In this document: one piece after another, positions 55,586 to 64,000 of the stretch
Layout of the letters: the number at the start of each line of letters is the position of its first letter
How positions within the stretch are numbered: the stretch's first letter is position 1
Assembly (NCBI GenBank): GCA_023264735.1
Contig: JAHFVD010000019.1
Coordinates: 23,283-87,282, forward strand
Source of the DNA: Mycobacterium sp.
GTDB taxonomy: Bacteria > Actinomycetota > Actinomycetes > Mycobacteriales > Mycobacteriaceae
Reading direction: 5' to 3'
Length of the DNA: 64,000 bases
Translations under genes and position numbers: made by a program
Notes under the pieces: model-generated
Seen by the model: only the letters and a program-made list of their open reading frames with translations
Database searches by the model: none
Told to the model about the DNA's origin: nothing

Positions 55586-56848
55586 GTGGCGCCCGACGAA
55601 CCACTCAACGCGACCGAAGAGTTTCGCCGACTCCGGCTGCTCTTCGACAGCTTGCCGGCGATGATCGGGTATTGGGATCACCAGCTGCACAATGTTTTTG
55701 CCAACCATTCGTACCTCGACTCCGCAGGGCTCACGCCCCAGGAGATCCGCGGCAAACACATGCGCGAGATCGTCGGCGACATCGTGTTCGAGCGGATCCG
55801 CCCGCATGTCGCGGGCGCGCTGGCCGGCGAGCCGCAGATATTCGAGTCCACGCTGATGGACACCCGTCGCACCCAACGGAAATTCCAGACCTCTTATTTT
55901 CCAGACGAGGTCGACGGCGAGGTGCGGGGCTTCTTCGTCCAGGCCATCGATGTGACGGCGCGGGTCGAGGCCGAGCAGGCTCGTGACGAGGCGTTGCGGC
56001 TGTTCCAACTCAGGATGGCGAACGCGCCGTTCGGCGAGGCGGTCCTGACCACGACCGGCCGAGCTCTGATCATCAATCCCGCGCTGTGCCAGCTCGTCGG
56101 CTGCACCGCCGAACAACTCAGCGGCTCCACCTACCGCGACTTCGTGCACCCCGACGAGTTGGACGCCGCCATCGACGAGCACCGCCGTCTGGTCGCCGGC
56201 GAGGTTTCCCACATCTCCACGGAGCACCGGTACATTCGCCCGGACGGGACCACCATCTGGGTGCAGGGCAACGCGGTCCTGGTACCCGGGCACGAGTACG
56301 GCGTCGACGACGTCATCATCGCCCAATTTCAGGACGTCACAGCCCGTCGGGTGGCCGAAGCCGAACTCGCCCGGCTGGTCGCGACCGATCGGCTCACCGG
56401 ATTACACAACCGGCACGCCCTGGTCACCCGGGTCGAGCGGTGTCGCGCGAGCCAGCCGACCGCCCCGCTCGGGCTGATCTTCATGGATCTCGACGGCTTC
56501 AAACAGGTCAACGACTTGCATGGGCACGCCGCCGGCGACGATGTCCTCGTCGAAGTCGCCCGACGGATGAGTCAGGCTGTACCAGAACCGAATTCGGTCT
56601 ACCGCCTCGGCGGTGACGAGTTCGTCGTCCTCGTCCTCGAAGCCGCCGGGATCGACGAGGTCGCCGACCTGGCCTCGACCGTCTGTTCGGCGATGACCGG
56701 TGAGTACGCCGTCAATGCCGACGAATTCCACGTCACCGCATCCATGGGATGGACCTGGGGCCACACCGACGACGCCGAGGAACTGATCCACAAGGCCGAC
56801 ATCGACATGTATCGGCACAAGGCCCGGCTTCGCGAGTCGGCGTGGTGA
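55586..56848 (+). CDS. PAS-PAS-GGDEF diguanylate cyclase
   Basis: Two PAS repeats (LLFDSLPAMIGYWDHQLHNVF; NAPFGEAVLTTTGRALIINPALCQLVGC); intact VYRLGGDEFVVLVLE. Confidence 0.93.
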   Translation: MAPDEPLNATEEFRRLRLLFDSLPAMIGYWDHQLHNVFANHSYLDSAGLTPQEIRGKHMREIVGDIVFERIRPHVAGALAGEPQIFESTLMDTRRTQRKFQTSYFPDEVDGEVRGFFVQAIDVTARVEAEQARDEALRLFQLRMANAPFGEAVLTTTGRALIINPALCQLVGCTAEQLSGSTYRDFVHPDELDAAIDEHRRLVAGEVSHISTEHRYIRPDGTTIWVQGNAVLVPGHEYGVDDVIIAQFQDVTARRVAEAELARLVATDRLTGLHNRHALVTRVERCRASQPTAPLGLIFMDLDGFKQVNDLHGHAAGDDVLVEVARRMSQAVPEPNSVYRLGGDEFVVLVLEAAGIDEVADLASTVCSAMTGEYAVNADEFHVTASMGWTWGHTDDAEELIHKADIDMYRHKARLRESAW

Positions 56849-56954
56849 AGGCGACCAGGCACGGGCCGCTTCGGCGACGCCCCCTGTCGGCGGCGGTGAA
56901 CCTCGACCGGTGGGATGCCCCCGCGGACGACCTGCTGAACGCCCCGGGCGCGCC

Positions 56955-58091
56955 TCAGCCGTAGGCCAGCAGCAGCGGCACCCGCTGCTCGGCGCTGGTC
57001 AACGACCCGTGGTGGCCGATCAGCGCGGACTCCATCGGCTCGACGGTCCTTCGCACCAGCGCGGCTTGGCCTTTGGTGGCCGCCACCACGTCGCCGATCC
57101 GCGGCCGCACCCGGTCGTCAACGGCCTCGCCGAACCAGCCGGCGGCGATCGCCTCCTCGCGAGAGACGACCCAGGCATGGTCTGCCAGCGACTCCCGCCA
57201 CCGTGCGAGAACGTCAGCACCCGCGCCGTCGCGCACATAGACGTGCCGGGCGCGAGCTTCACCGCCAATGGCCGTCGTTCCGTCGAGAAGTGTCGCAGCA
57301 GAATCGATATCGACGATCGCTGCGCGGTCGACGGCCACCATGCCGTGATCGGCCACGACAGCGAGCAGGCCACCGGCCGGCAGTCCGTCGACGACGGACT
57401 CCACCAGCCGGTCCACCTGTCGTAGCTGCATCCGCCAGGCCGGTGAACCCGGCCCGTAGATGTGGCCGATGAGGTCGAGGTCGGCATGGTAGCCGTAGCA
57501 GAAGCCGCCGGCGGCGATCGTGGCGCCGACCGCAGCGGCTAGGTCACCAAGACCGTGCACACCGAGGTAGCGCCCGCCGCGCAACACCGCCCGGGTCAGG
57601 CCCGAGCCGGTGAACTCCGCACCAGAGATCACGCTGACGGCGATGCCTGCCGACGCCGCCCGCTCGAAGGTGGTAGGCAGCGGCTGAATCTCCTCGGGTA
57701 CAGCCCTGTCTCGCAGGTCGCCACCCCACGGGTGGGGTCGCCAACGCAGCGCGTTCATGATGCCGATGTCGGGCAGCCGAAACGAGTAGCCGACCATGCC
57801 GTGTCCACCCGACTGGCAGCCGGTGCCCACCGCGGCGAGTCCGGCCGCGGTTGTCGAGGGGAACCCCACGTGCAGGCTGCGGCCGCGCATCCCGGCCAGC
57901 ACCGGGGCGTCCTCGGCGTGGGCGTCGAGAAGTTCGGCACCCAAGCCGTCGATCAGCAGGACGCAGGCCCCGGCCACTGGCTCGGCTAAGTCAATGCGCG
58001 GCTCGAATCCGGCAACGCCCATCGCCGCCAGGACCGACGGCACCACGTCGGCCAGGTGCGCAGTGTCGGTGTCGAGGCGCGGCAGGTCCAC
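56955..58091 (-). CDS. Alkaline phosphatase family protein (nucleotide pyrophosphatase/phosphodiesterase-like)
   Basis: CVLLIDGLGAELLDAHAEDAPVLAGMRGRSLHVGFPSTTAAGLAAVGTG...VVADHGMV. Confidence 0.88.
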   Translation of the reverse strand: MDLPRLDTDTAHLADVVPSVLAAMGVAGFEPRIDLAEPVAGACVLLIDGLGAELLDAHAEDAPVLAGMRGRSLHVGFPSTTAAGLAAVGTGCQSGGHGMVGYSFRLPDIGIMNALRWRPHPWGGDLRDRAVPEEIQPLPTTFERAASAGIAVSVISGAEFTGSGLTRAVLRGGRYLGVHGLGDLAAAVGATIAAGGFCYGYHADLDLIGHIYGPGSPAWRMQLRQVDRLVESVVDGLPAGGLLAVVADHGMVAVDRAAIVDIDSAATLLDGTTAIGGEARARHVYVRDGAGADVLARWRESLADHAWVVSREEAIAAGWFGEAVDDRVRPRIGDVVAATKGQAALVRRTVEPMESALIGHHGSLTSAEQRVPLLLAYG

Positions 58092-58112
58092 GGGCTCGAG
58101 CCTGCCACAGGA

Positions 58113-58877
58113 CTAGGGTTTGCCGAAACCGGCTTTCGTCAGGATCTGCTGACCAGCCGGGCCGGTCACCGCATCGACGAATTTCTGTGCCAGAGAAGAA
58201 TTCCCGGCTTCCTTGAGGGTGGCGATCGGATAGGTGTTCACCGCGCCTGCGGCCTCGGGGAACGACACCGCGGCGACCTTGTCACCGGCCCCTGCGACAT
58301 CGGTGACGTAGACGAGTCCTGCGTCGGCCTGACCACTGGTCACCTTGTTCAACACGTCGGTGACCGACGACTCCTCACTCACCGGAGTCAGCGTCACCCC
58401 GGTCTTGGTCGCCACGGCCTGGGTGGCCGCTCCGCACGGCACCTGCGGCGCACACACCACGACGTTGAGGCCCGGCTTCATCAGATCGCTGAATGCGTTG
58501 ATGCCCTTGGGATTTCCGGGTGCGACCGCGATGGTGAGCGTGTTGGAGGCGAAGTTCACCGGAGAGCCCGCCAGCAGACCCGCCTGGGCCGCCTTGTCCA
58601 TGTTCTTGGTGTCGGCGGAGGCGAAGACGTCGGCGTGCGCGCCCTGGGTCAGCTGGGTCACCAGATCCGAGGAGCCCGCGAACGAGAACTCCACCGACGC
58701 ACCGGGATTGTCCTTGCTGAACTGATCGCCAATCGCGGTGAACGTCTTCTTCAACGACGCGGCGGCGAACACCATGATCTTCTGTTGCCCCGGCGAATTC
58801 GACGACGACGACGGCTGCGGCGAGGAGCTGCAGCCCGCGCTCGCCGCGATGAGCAGACCCGCCGCCAGCGCCGGCAT
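58113..58877 (-). CDS. modA: Molybdate ABC transporter substrate-binding lipoprotein
   Basis: Lipobox AASAGCSS; IMVFAAASLKKTFTAIGDQFSKDNPGASVEFSFAGSSDLVTQLTQGAHADVFASAD. Confidence 0.93.
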   Translation of the reverse strand: MPALAAGLLIAASAGCSSSPQPSSSSNSPGQQKIMVFAAASLKKTFTAIGDQFSKDNPGASVEFSFAGSSDLVTQLTQGAHADVFASADTKNMDKAAQAGLLAGSPVNFASNTLTIAVAPGNPKGINAFSDLMKPGLNVVVCAPQVPCGAATQAVATKTGVTLTPVSEESSVTDVLNKVTSGQADAGLVYVTDVAGAGDKVAAVSFPEAAGAVNTYPIATLKEAGNSSLAQKFVDAVTGPAGQQILTKAGFGKP

Positions 58878-59287
58878 CACCCTCTTGATCGCGGTTCTCC
58901 TGACGTTTCGACGATGACGGTCGTGGCCTTGACGACGGCCACCGCGACGCTGCCCGGCTCGAGCTTCAGCTCCCGGACCGCCTCGGTGCTCATCAGCGAG
59001 ACGACGGTGAACGGACCGCACTGCATCTCCACCTGAGCCATCACGGTGTCGGCGACCACCCTGGTGACCAGCCCGGCGAACCGGTTGCGCGCAGAACTGG
59101 CAACGGACAACGGATCTTTCGGCGCCGCCGCGGCGTTCTTGATCGAGTACGCGGCGAGCGCGGCGCCGTCGACGGTCTTGCGGCCGGATTGATCGCTGCC
59201 CGTGGGCAGGTCGCCGTCGTCGATCCACCGCCGGATGGTGTCGTCGCTGACGCCGAGCAACTCGGCGGCCTCTCTAACCCGCAGCAT
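58877..59287 (-). CDS. Molybdopterin-binding (TOBE/Mop) protein with N-terminal MerR/excisionase-like HTH
   Basis: MLRVREAAELLGVSDDTIRRWIDDGDLPTG, then SARNRFAGLVTRVVADTVMAQVEMQCGPFTVVSLMSTEAVRELKLEPGSVAVAVVKATTVIVE; overlaps the modA start. Confidence 0.9.
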   Translation of the reverse strand: MLRVREAAELLGVSDDTIRRWIDDGDLPTGSDQSGRKTVDGAALAAYSIKNAAAAPKDPLSVASSARNRFAGLVTRVVADTVMAQVEMQCGPFTVVSLMSTEAVRELKLEPGSVAVAVVKATTVIVETSGEPRSRG

Positions 59288-59410
59288 CGGCACGGCCGAA
59301 TGGTAGCCGATCACATCCGCAGCTGCGGCCAATACGCCGGTTTGAATCCGCAGATACGGTTCAATCGGGCGAGGGCGAGCGTGTTTCCACGGCCGTCGTA
59401 GGGTGTGGCC

Positions 59411-60196
59411 GTGCGACACAAGCGCGGCAGCGCACTGCTGGCGGCGGCACTGGCGCTGTGTCTGTTCGGCTCGGCCACCGCCCACGCCGACCCGAACGCC
59501 CTGTGGACGATCGTGCACGACAAATGTGTCGTCGACGTGCAGCAGCATCACGACCCGGCACCGTGTTCCCGCGTCGACCTCGACGGCGGCTACGCGGTGC
59601 TCAAAGACATCGTGGGTGAGCGGCAGTATCTGCTGATCCCCACCGCGCGCATCGCCGGGATAGAGAGCCCCGAGCTGCTGGATCCCGGTGCCACGAACTA
59701 CTTCGGCGCGGCATGGCAGGCCCGGTCGTTCGTCGAACAGAACGCCGGCGGAACGATCGCGCGGGACTGGATGAGCCTGGCGATCAACTCGGCGGTGGCG
59801 CGCACCCAGAACCAGCTGCACATCCACATCGACTGCCTGCGCGCCGACGTCCACGAGGCGCTGCGTTCGGCGGCCGGCGCCATCGGTCCGGCGTGGGCGC
59901 CGCTTCCGGTCCCGCTGGTCGGCCACACCTACTGGGCGATGACGGTCGGTGGCGCCGATCTGGACGCCAACCCGTTCGTCCTGCTCGCCGACGGTCTCGA
60001 GGGAGCGCGGGCCGACATGGGATTGCACACGCTGGTGGTAGTCGGCACCGCCGACGCCGCGGGCCGACCCGGTTTCGTCATCCTGGCCGACCGTGCCGAC
60101 CGTGCCGACGCGCAGACCGGCGCCGGCGGCGAGGAGCTGCAGGACCACGATTCCTGCCCGCCGCCGCTACCGGCGACGCCGGCCACCGCCAAATAG
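59411..60196 (+). CDS. cdh: Secreted CDP-diacylglycerol diphosphatase (Cdh family)
   Basis: DPNALWTIVHDKCVVDVQQHHDPAPCSRVDLDGGYAVLKDIVGERQYLLIPTARIAGIESPELL...QLHIHIDCLR. Confidence 0.9.
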   Translation: MRHKRGSALLAAALALCLFGSATAHADPNALWTIVHDKCVVDVQQHHDPAPCSRVDLDGGYAVLKDIVGERQYLLIPTARIAGIESPELLDPGATNYFGAAWQARSFVEQNAGGTIARDWMSLAINSAVARTQNQLHIHIDCLRADVHEALRSAAGAIGPAWAPLPVPLVGHTYWAMTVGGADLDANPFVLLADGLEGARADMGLHTLVVVGTADAAGRPGFVILADRADRADAQTGAGGEELQDHDSCPPPLPATPATAK

Positions 60197-60245
60197 CGGC
60201 GACGTACATGGGGAGTCGGCGCCACCTAGGCGCAGCCAACTGGAC

Positions 60246-60833
60246 TCAGTAGGGCGGGAGCTGCCCGTTACCGGACGCTCCGGACATGCCGTTGAGCTGG
60301 TCGAGGTAGTGGCGCAGCTGGAGCTGTGACATCAGCGGTCCGGGGGCGGCGGGCGGCTGAGCGTCGGTCAGCGTCCACGGCTGGCAGCCGTCGGTCTTGA
60401 ACGTGGCGTCACCGGGATCGATCTGCTGGATCTGGGGCTTCTTGGTCAGCCCGTTGTCGAGGTTGGTCTGGCCATCGGGTCCGCCGACCCGCTTCCAGTA
60501 GCACGCCTTCCCCTCGACCGGTCCCGCTGTGGCATAGGTGCCCGGCACGATGTCGACGCCGACCCGGTAGGTGCCGTCGGCGTCCATCGAGCTCTTCGGC
60601 CCACCGGCCGGGGCCGGCGCGGGGGACGAGGGCGCCCCAGTCGTCGACGTCGGTGCAGGCGAGGCCGCCGACGACGTCGGTCCGGGGGCGGGCCCCGTCG
60701 GTGCGTCGGACGTCGTGGGGGCAGGTGCGGGCGCCGGGGTCGTGGTGGGATTAGCGGCCGCGACACCCACGCTGGCCGCGCAGACTGCCACAGCCAGCGC
60801 ACCGCTGGCGATCACGTTCGTTATTTGACCCAC
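60246..60833 (-). CDS. Secreted Pro/Ala-rich hypothetical protein
   Basis: Signal peptide; TTTPAPAPAPTTSDAPTGPAPGPTSSAASPAP; DGTYRVGVDIVPGTYATAGPVEGKACYWKRVGG. Confidence 0.78.
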   Translation of the reverse strand: MGQITNVIASGALAVAVCAASVGVAAANPTTTPAPAPAPTTSDAPTGPAPGPTSSAASPAPTSTTGAPSSPAPAPAGGPKSSMDADGTYRVGVDIVPGTYATAGPVEGKACYWKRVGGPDGQTNLDNGLTKKPQIQQIDPGDATFKTDGCQPWTLTDAQPPAAPGPLMSQLQLRHYLDQLNGMSGASGNGQLPPY

Positions 60834-60879
60834 GTCAACGAGGGTAACCCGGCGATGCCTAGCCGGCCTAACCGTCCTG

Positions 60880-61311
60880 TTAAGCAGTCTTGCTCAGCAG
60901 CGGCAGCAGGAACCGGCGACGGTTGAGAATCGCGTCGTCGAACTCGTGCTCGGCCTCGGCCACCGAACCGGCGACCGGGAAGACGACGTCACTGTCCCGG
61001 CGAAGGCGGCGGTTCACCGCGTCGCTGGCCACCACGGCCCACTCCACACCCACCGAGTTGCAGATGTCGTCGATATCGCACAGCAAACGAATTGACTGCG
61101 GGGTGAACGAGGTGACACCGGACAGGTCCAGAACGAACGGCTTGTCAGCGAGGACCAGCTTCTTCGCGTAGTCGGCGACGTGGTCGAGGTTGGCGGAATC
61201 GATGCGTCCGCTGACCGCGACGACGGTGGCCACATGGCGGGAGTGTGCACGGATATGGGCGCCCTTGTAATCGACGGTGGGGTTTCCGTACCGCGACGTG
61301 AAGCTCGTCAT
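60880..61311 (-). CDS. STAS domain-containing protein
   Basis: VVAVSGRIDSANLDHVADYAKKLVLADKPFVLDLSGVTSFTPQSIRLLCDIDDIC. Confidence 0.82.
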   Translation of the reverse strand: MTSFTSRYGNPTVDYKGAHIRAHSRHVATVVAVSGRIDSANLDHVADYAKKLVLADKPFVLDLSGVTSFTPQSIRLLCDIDDICNSVGVEWAVVASDAVNRRLRRDSDVVFPVAGSVAEAEHEFDDAILNRRRFLLPLLSKTA

Positions 61312-61480
61312 GGGCTGCTCCATTCGGTCCTGTTGCGTGTGTGGCGGCCTGTCGGCTGCCTCAACCTGACTCGTACGCTATGCGGCAAATTTAAGGTGAC
61401 CGGGAGCAGCGGCTAAAACTCTGTTAAGAACCAGTTTTCGGCCCGATCCTCGAAATCGGGCAACCTCGACCGCCGAATGG

Positions 61481-62446
61481 CTAACGCAGGGCGGGCAGGA
61501 CCTCGTCCGTAAGTAGAGTTACCGACTTCCATGCCTCATCCACCGGCATGCCTCCGACCAGGGGATGCATGACGATCGGGCCGTAGTTTGCCGACGCCCG
61601 TACCTCGTCGATCAACTGGTCGGGAGTCAGGAATCGGTATCGACCGGAGGCCCGCACTTCGGCCAGGGTCTGCACGCCGGGCAGGTGCATCAGGGAGCGC
61701 GACGGGTCGTCAGACCACCCTCCGTAGGTGACTGCCTCCCACAGAATGTGCTCACCGAGCTCGGCCCAGGCCCGCTCGGGGTCGTCGTGCAGGTAGATCA
61801 TCCCGCGGTTGACCGCCGGTGGCATGAGCACGAACGGTCGCTGGCCCGCTTCCTGGCAGAGCTCGGTGTAGTACTCCGCCAGGTCGGGGCGATGATCGGG
61901 CAGGCTCAAGGCCAGGCCGAACCGCACCGCCCGGCGGACGGTCGCCCGCACGCCGCCACCGACATAGAGCGGTGGATGCGGTTTGGACCACGTTCCCGAC
62001 ACCACATTGGAGCCTTGCCTCCAGGACGCCAGCATCGTCTCCAGCAGCTGATCCATCAGTTCGCCGCGGCGGGAGAAGTCCACCCCGAGGGCTTCGTACT
62101 CCACCTCGCGGTAGCCCAGGCCGATGGTGGTGTGCAGGCGCCCCCGGCTCATCGCGTCGATCAGCGCGATGTCTTCGGCCATCCGGACCGGGTTCCACAA
62201 CGGCCCCAGCGCACAGTCGATGCTGGCGAAGATGTTGGCCGTGCGGGCCAGAAACATGCCCGCGATCATCACCGGATTGCAGCTCCAGCCGTGCCCGGTG
62301 GCATGGTGCTCGTCGACGCTGACCGCGGCGATCCCGTGCCGGTCCCCGAACTGTGCCAACTCCAGTGCGGTGGACAGCAATTCACCCTGCACACCAGGTA
62401 CGCCCCCGGGCGAGGCGAAATTGAAGCGCAGAATCGCGAGCATCTG
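61481..62446 (-). CDS. LLM class flavin-dependent oxidoreductase
   Basis: LAQFGDRHGIAAVSVDEHHATGHGWSCNPVMIAGMFLARTANIFASIDCALGPLWNPVRMAEDIALIDAMSRGRLHTTIGLGYR. Confidence 0.93.
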   Translation of the reverse strand, partial: QMLAILRFNFASPGGVPGVQGELLSTALELAQFGDRHGIAAVSVDEHHATGHGWSCNPVMIAGMFLARTANIFASIDCALGPLWNPVRMAEDIALIDAMSRGRLHTTIGLGYREVEYEALGVDFSRRGELMDQLLETMLASWRQGSNVVSGTWSKPHPPLYVGGGVRATVRRAVRFGLALSLPDHRPDLAEYYTELCQEAGQRPFVLMPPAVNRGMIYLHDDPERAWAELGEHILWEAVTYGGWSDDPSRSLMHLPGVQTLAEVRASGRYRFLTPDQLIDEVRASANYGPIVMHPLVGGMPVDEAWKSVTLLTDEVLPALR

Positions 62447-62555
62447 AGCACTGTATTGCCGCCGTTGCGCCAAACTCGATGCGAACGGGTCACGATTTGG
62501 CCGCTGTGCCTGGTCGCCGGGATTGTCTGTCAGCGCCCGCCGCTACGGTGGCGCC

Positions 62556-63128
62556 GTGCGCGAGGACGCGGCCGCGGTCAGGACGGCACTGCAATGGCTG
62601 GGGTTGTGGGTTGCCACGACAGCGTTGTTGACGTTCATCGGTCAGCTCAACAGGGCGGTGTGGGCGCTGGCCGCTTTCAGTGCGCTGGCGGTGGCGGTCT
62701 GCGCATGGCGGGCACTGCTGGCCTGGCTCGGCTATCGCCGAAAGGTCAGACGCGACGCGCTTTACCGCGCCTCCGGACAGGCCGCGGTGGACATCATGAC
62801 CGGGGTGGAATTCGAGCGTTACGTCGCTGCGGTCCTGCGGGGTGTCGGCTACACCGTTGAGTTGACAAGGGCGACTGGCGATTTCGGCGTCGACCTGATC
62901 GCCACCCGAGACGGTGTCCGCACCGCGGTGCAGTGCAAGCGGCAGAGCCGCGTGGTCAACGGCGCCGCCATCCAACAGGTGGTGGCCGGCGCAGCCGTCC
63001 ACGACTGCGGCGCGACGATGGTGGTGTCCAACCACCGCTACACGCGGGCCGCCGAGCAGCTGGCCGATGTGCACGGCTGTGTGCTGGTCGATCGCACCCG
63101 GCTGGCGCGGCTGTCGCGCGCCCGCTGA
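62556..63128 (+). CDS. Membrane-anchored Mrr-type restriction endonuclease-like protein
   Basis: Two N-terminal TM helices; MTGVEFERYVAAVLRGVGYTVELTRATGDFGVDLIATRDGVRTAVQCKRQSRVVNGAAIQQVVAG (D...QCK nuclease motif). Confidence 0.85.
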   Translation: MREDAAAVRTALQWLGLWVATTALLTFIGQLNRAVWALAAFSALAVAVCAWRALLAWLGYRRKVRRDALYRASGQAAVDIMTGVEFERYVAAVLRGVGYTVELTRATGDFGVDLIATRDGVRTAVQCKRQSRVVNGAAIQQVVAGAAVHDCGATMVVSNHRYTRAAEQLADVHGCVLVDRTRLARLSRAR

Positions 63129-63152
63129 CGCGGTCGGGGGCGTGTTGGCCGG

Positions 63153-63535
63153 CCGGTCCGCGTGCCAACTCGTGCTGTCGCGGTGATCGCGGTACCAGTT
63201 CATCCAGGTCCCGTCGTAGGGGATACCGCAGTATTCGCTCAGCGCCGCACCCAGCTCGACCAGGAACTCGGGAGCACTCGCCAGGTCGCGATACTCATGA
63301 GTCAGTCGCGGCTCGTCGACTTCACGGTTATACATCCACCTGCGCCGCTGCTCCCAGCCAGCCAGTGCGCTCAGCTGTCGCAATAGTTTGTCGTGCCCGG
63401 CGATCAGGCCGTGCACGTGAACGATCGACGATTCGGCGTCGAGATCGTGGATGGTGGCGCCGGCGAACGCGACCGTGTTGATCGCCGGTGGCGCCAGATC
63501 GGGAGCTCATCGAAGAGTGACAGCGGACCACTCAC
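63153..63535 (-). pseudogene. Truncated, frameshifted AlkB-type 2OG-Fe(II) oxygenase relic
   Basis: VSGPLSLFDELP, one-base frame change near 63500, then DLAPPAINTVAFAGATIHDLDAESSIVHVHGLIAGHDKLLRQLSALAGWEQRRRWMYNREVDEPRLTHEYRDLASAPEFLVELGAALSEYCGIPYDGTWMNWYRDHRDSTSWHADR; no C-terminal catalytic half. Confidence 0.7.
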
Positions 63536-63587
63536 AGTGTTCTAAACACCCTGTGTGGGAATGCATTCCGCGACGGTGGACGCCGTT

Positions 63588-64000
63588 CTATTTTCCGGCG
63601 GTCGCGGCGTCGATAGCCTGAAATTCCTCCTCGGTCAGCTCGATCCCGGCGGCGGCGACGTTCGGTTCGAGGTGGTCGACGCGTGAAGTGCCGGGGATCG
63701 GCACGATCACCGGTGAGCGTTTCAGTAGCCAGGCCAGCGCGAGTTGTGATGGGCTGGCACCGTGGTCGGCCGCCAACGAGCCAAGGGGACCGTCGGCGTC
63801 GGCGAGTGGACCGGCAGCGAGCGGGAACCACGGAATGAACGCGATGCCTTGGGTTTCGGCCTCGTCGAGCAGGGCTTCAGCCGTGCGGGTCGTCAGGTTG
63901 TAGAGGTTTTGAACCGAAACGATGGATGCGACCTTCTGAGCGGCTTTGAGTTGATCGACGTCGACCTCGGAGAGTCCGATGTGCCGGATCTTGCCCTCCT
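63588..64000 (-). CDS. Aldo/keto reductase, N-terminus beyond the window
   Basis: EGKIRHIGLSEVDVDQLKAAQKVASIVSVQNLYNL...GIAFIPWFPLAAGPLA...QLALAWLLKRSPVIVPIPGTSRVDHLEPNVAAAGIELTEEEFQAIDA. Confidence 0.92.
   Translation of the reverse strand, partial: EGKIRHIGLSEVDVDQLKAAQKVASIVSVQNLYNLTTRTAEALLDEAETQGIAFIPWFPLAAGPLADADGPLGSLAADHGASPSQLALAWLLKRSPVIVPIPGTSRVDHLEPNVAAAGIELTEEEFQAIDAATAGK

Noticed and set aside
56842-56964. Small ORF VVKATRHGPLRRRPLSAAVNLDRWDAPADDLLNAPGAPQP after the PAS-GGDEF gene
   Set aside because: Overlaps the end of the convergent phosphatase gene and lacks independent support; could be real but not reportable as a CDS.
61415-61438. AAAACT...AGTTTT hairpin upstream of the STAS gene
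   Set aside because: Only a 6-bp AT-rich stem with a 12-nt loop; too weak to call as a terminator or operator.
62490-63416. 308-aa minus-strand ORF containing AlkB-like N-terminus
   Set aside because: Only the first ~90 aa resemble AlkB; the remainder is the antisense shadow of the Mrr-like gene. Recorded as a pseudogene relic instead.
1-64000. Search for CRISPR arrays, IS elements, prophage, tRNA/rRNA
   Set aside because: No regularly spaced long repeats, transposase or integrase motifs, phage structural proteins, or recognisable tRNA/rRNA sequence seen by reading; a tRNAscan/ISfinder run would be needed to exclude them formally.

Overview
This 64 kb window is high-GC chromosomal DNA that reads as Mycobacteriaceae (probably Mycolicibacterium). 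The assignment rests on an LpqH-type lipoprotein, a cyclopropane/mycolic-acid methyltransferase, a CYP125-like sterol P450, a PepA-type protease, a secreted chorismate mutase and an FdxA ferredoxin with a DosR-like box. About 70 protein genes can be supported. I saw no rRNA, tRNA, CRISPR array, IS element or prophage. Most of the window is ordinary metabolism and regulation. The best candidate for an undescribed system is 45.1-51.3 kb: a helical-repeat-like protein overlapping a CHAT-type cysteine protease, then two translationally coupled proteins of unknown fold and an antisense membrane protein. Other notable signals are: three exact matches to the KstR consensus TNNAACNNGTTNNA placed upstream of a CYP125-like gene, a nitronate monooxygenase-like gene and a divergent dehydrogenase pair; a triple 16-mer operator with exact 23-bp spacing between a P450-ferredoxin pair and a TetR gene; a perfect 17-bp palindrome upstream of an MmyB-type regulator; a GyrA-coiled-coil-like/GNAT fusion; an in-frame TAG splitting a methyltransferase; a frameshifted and truncated AlkB relic abutting a membrane-anchored Mrr-like nuclease; and several small ORFs below the 60-aa cutoff of the ORF track. 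All family calls come from reading the translations; no database search was run.
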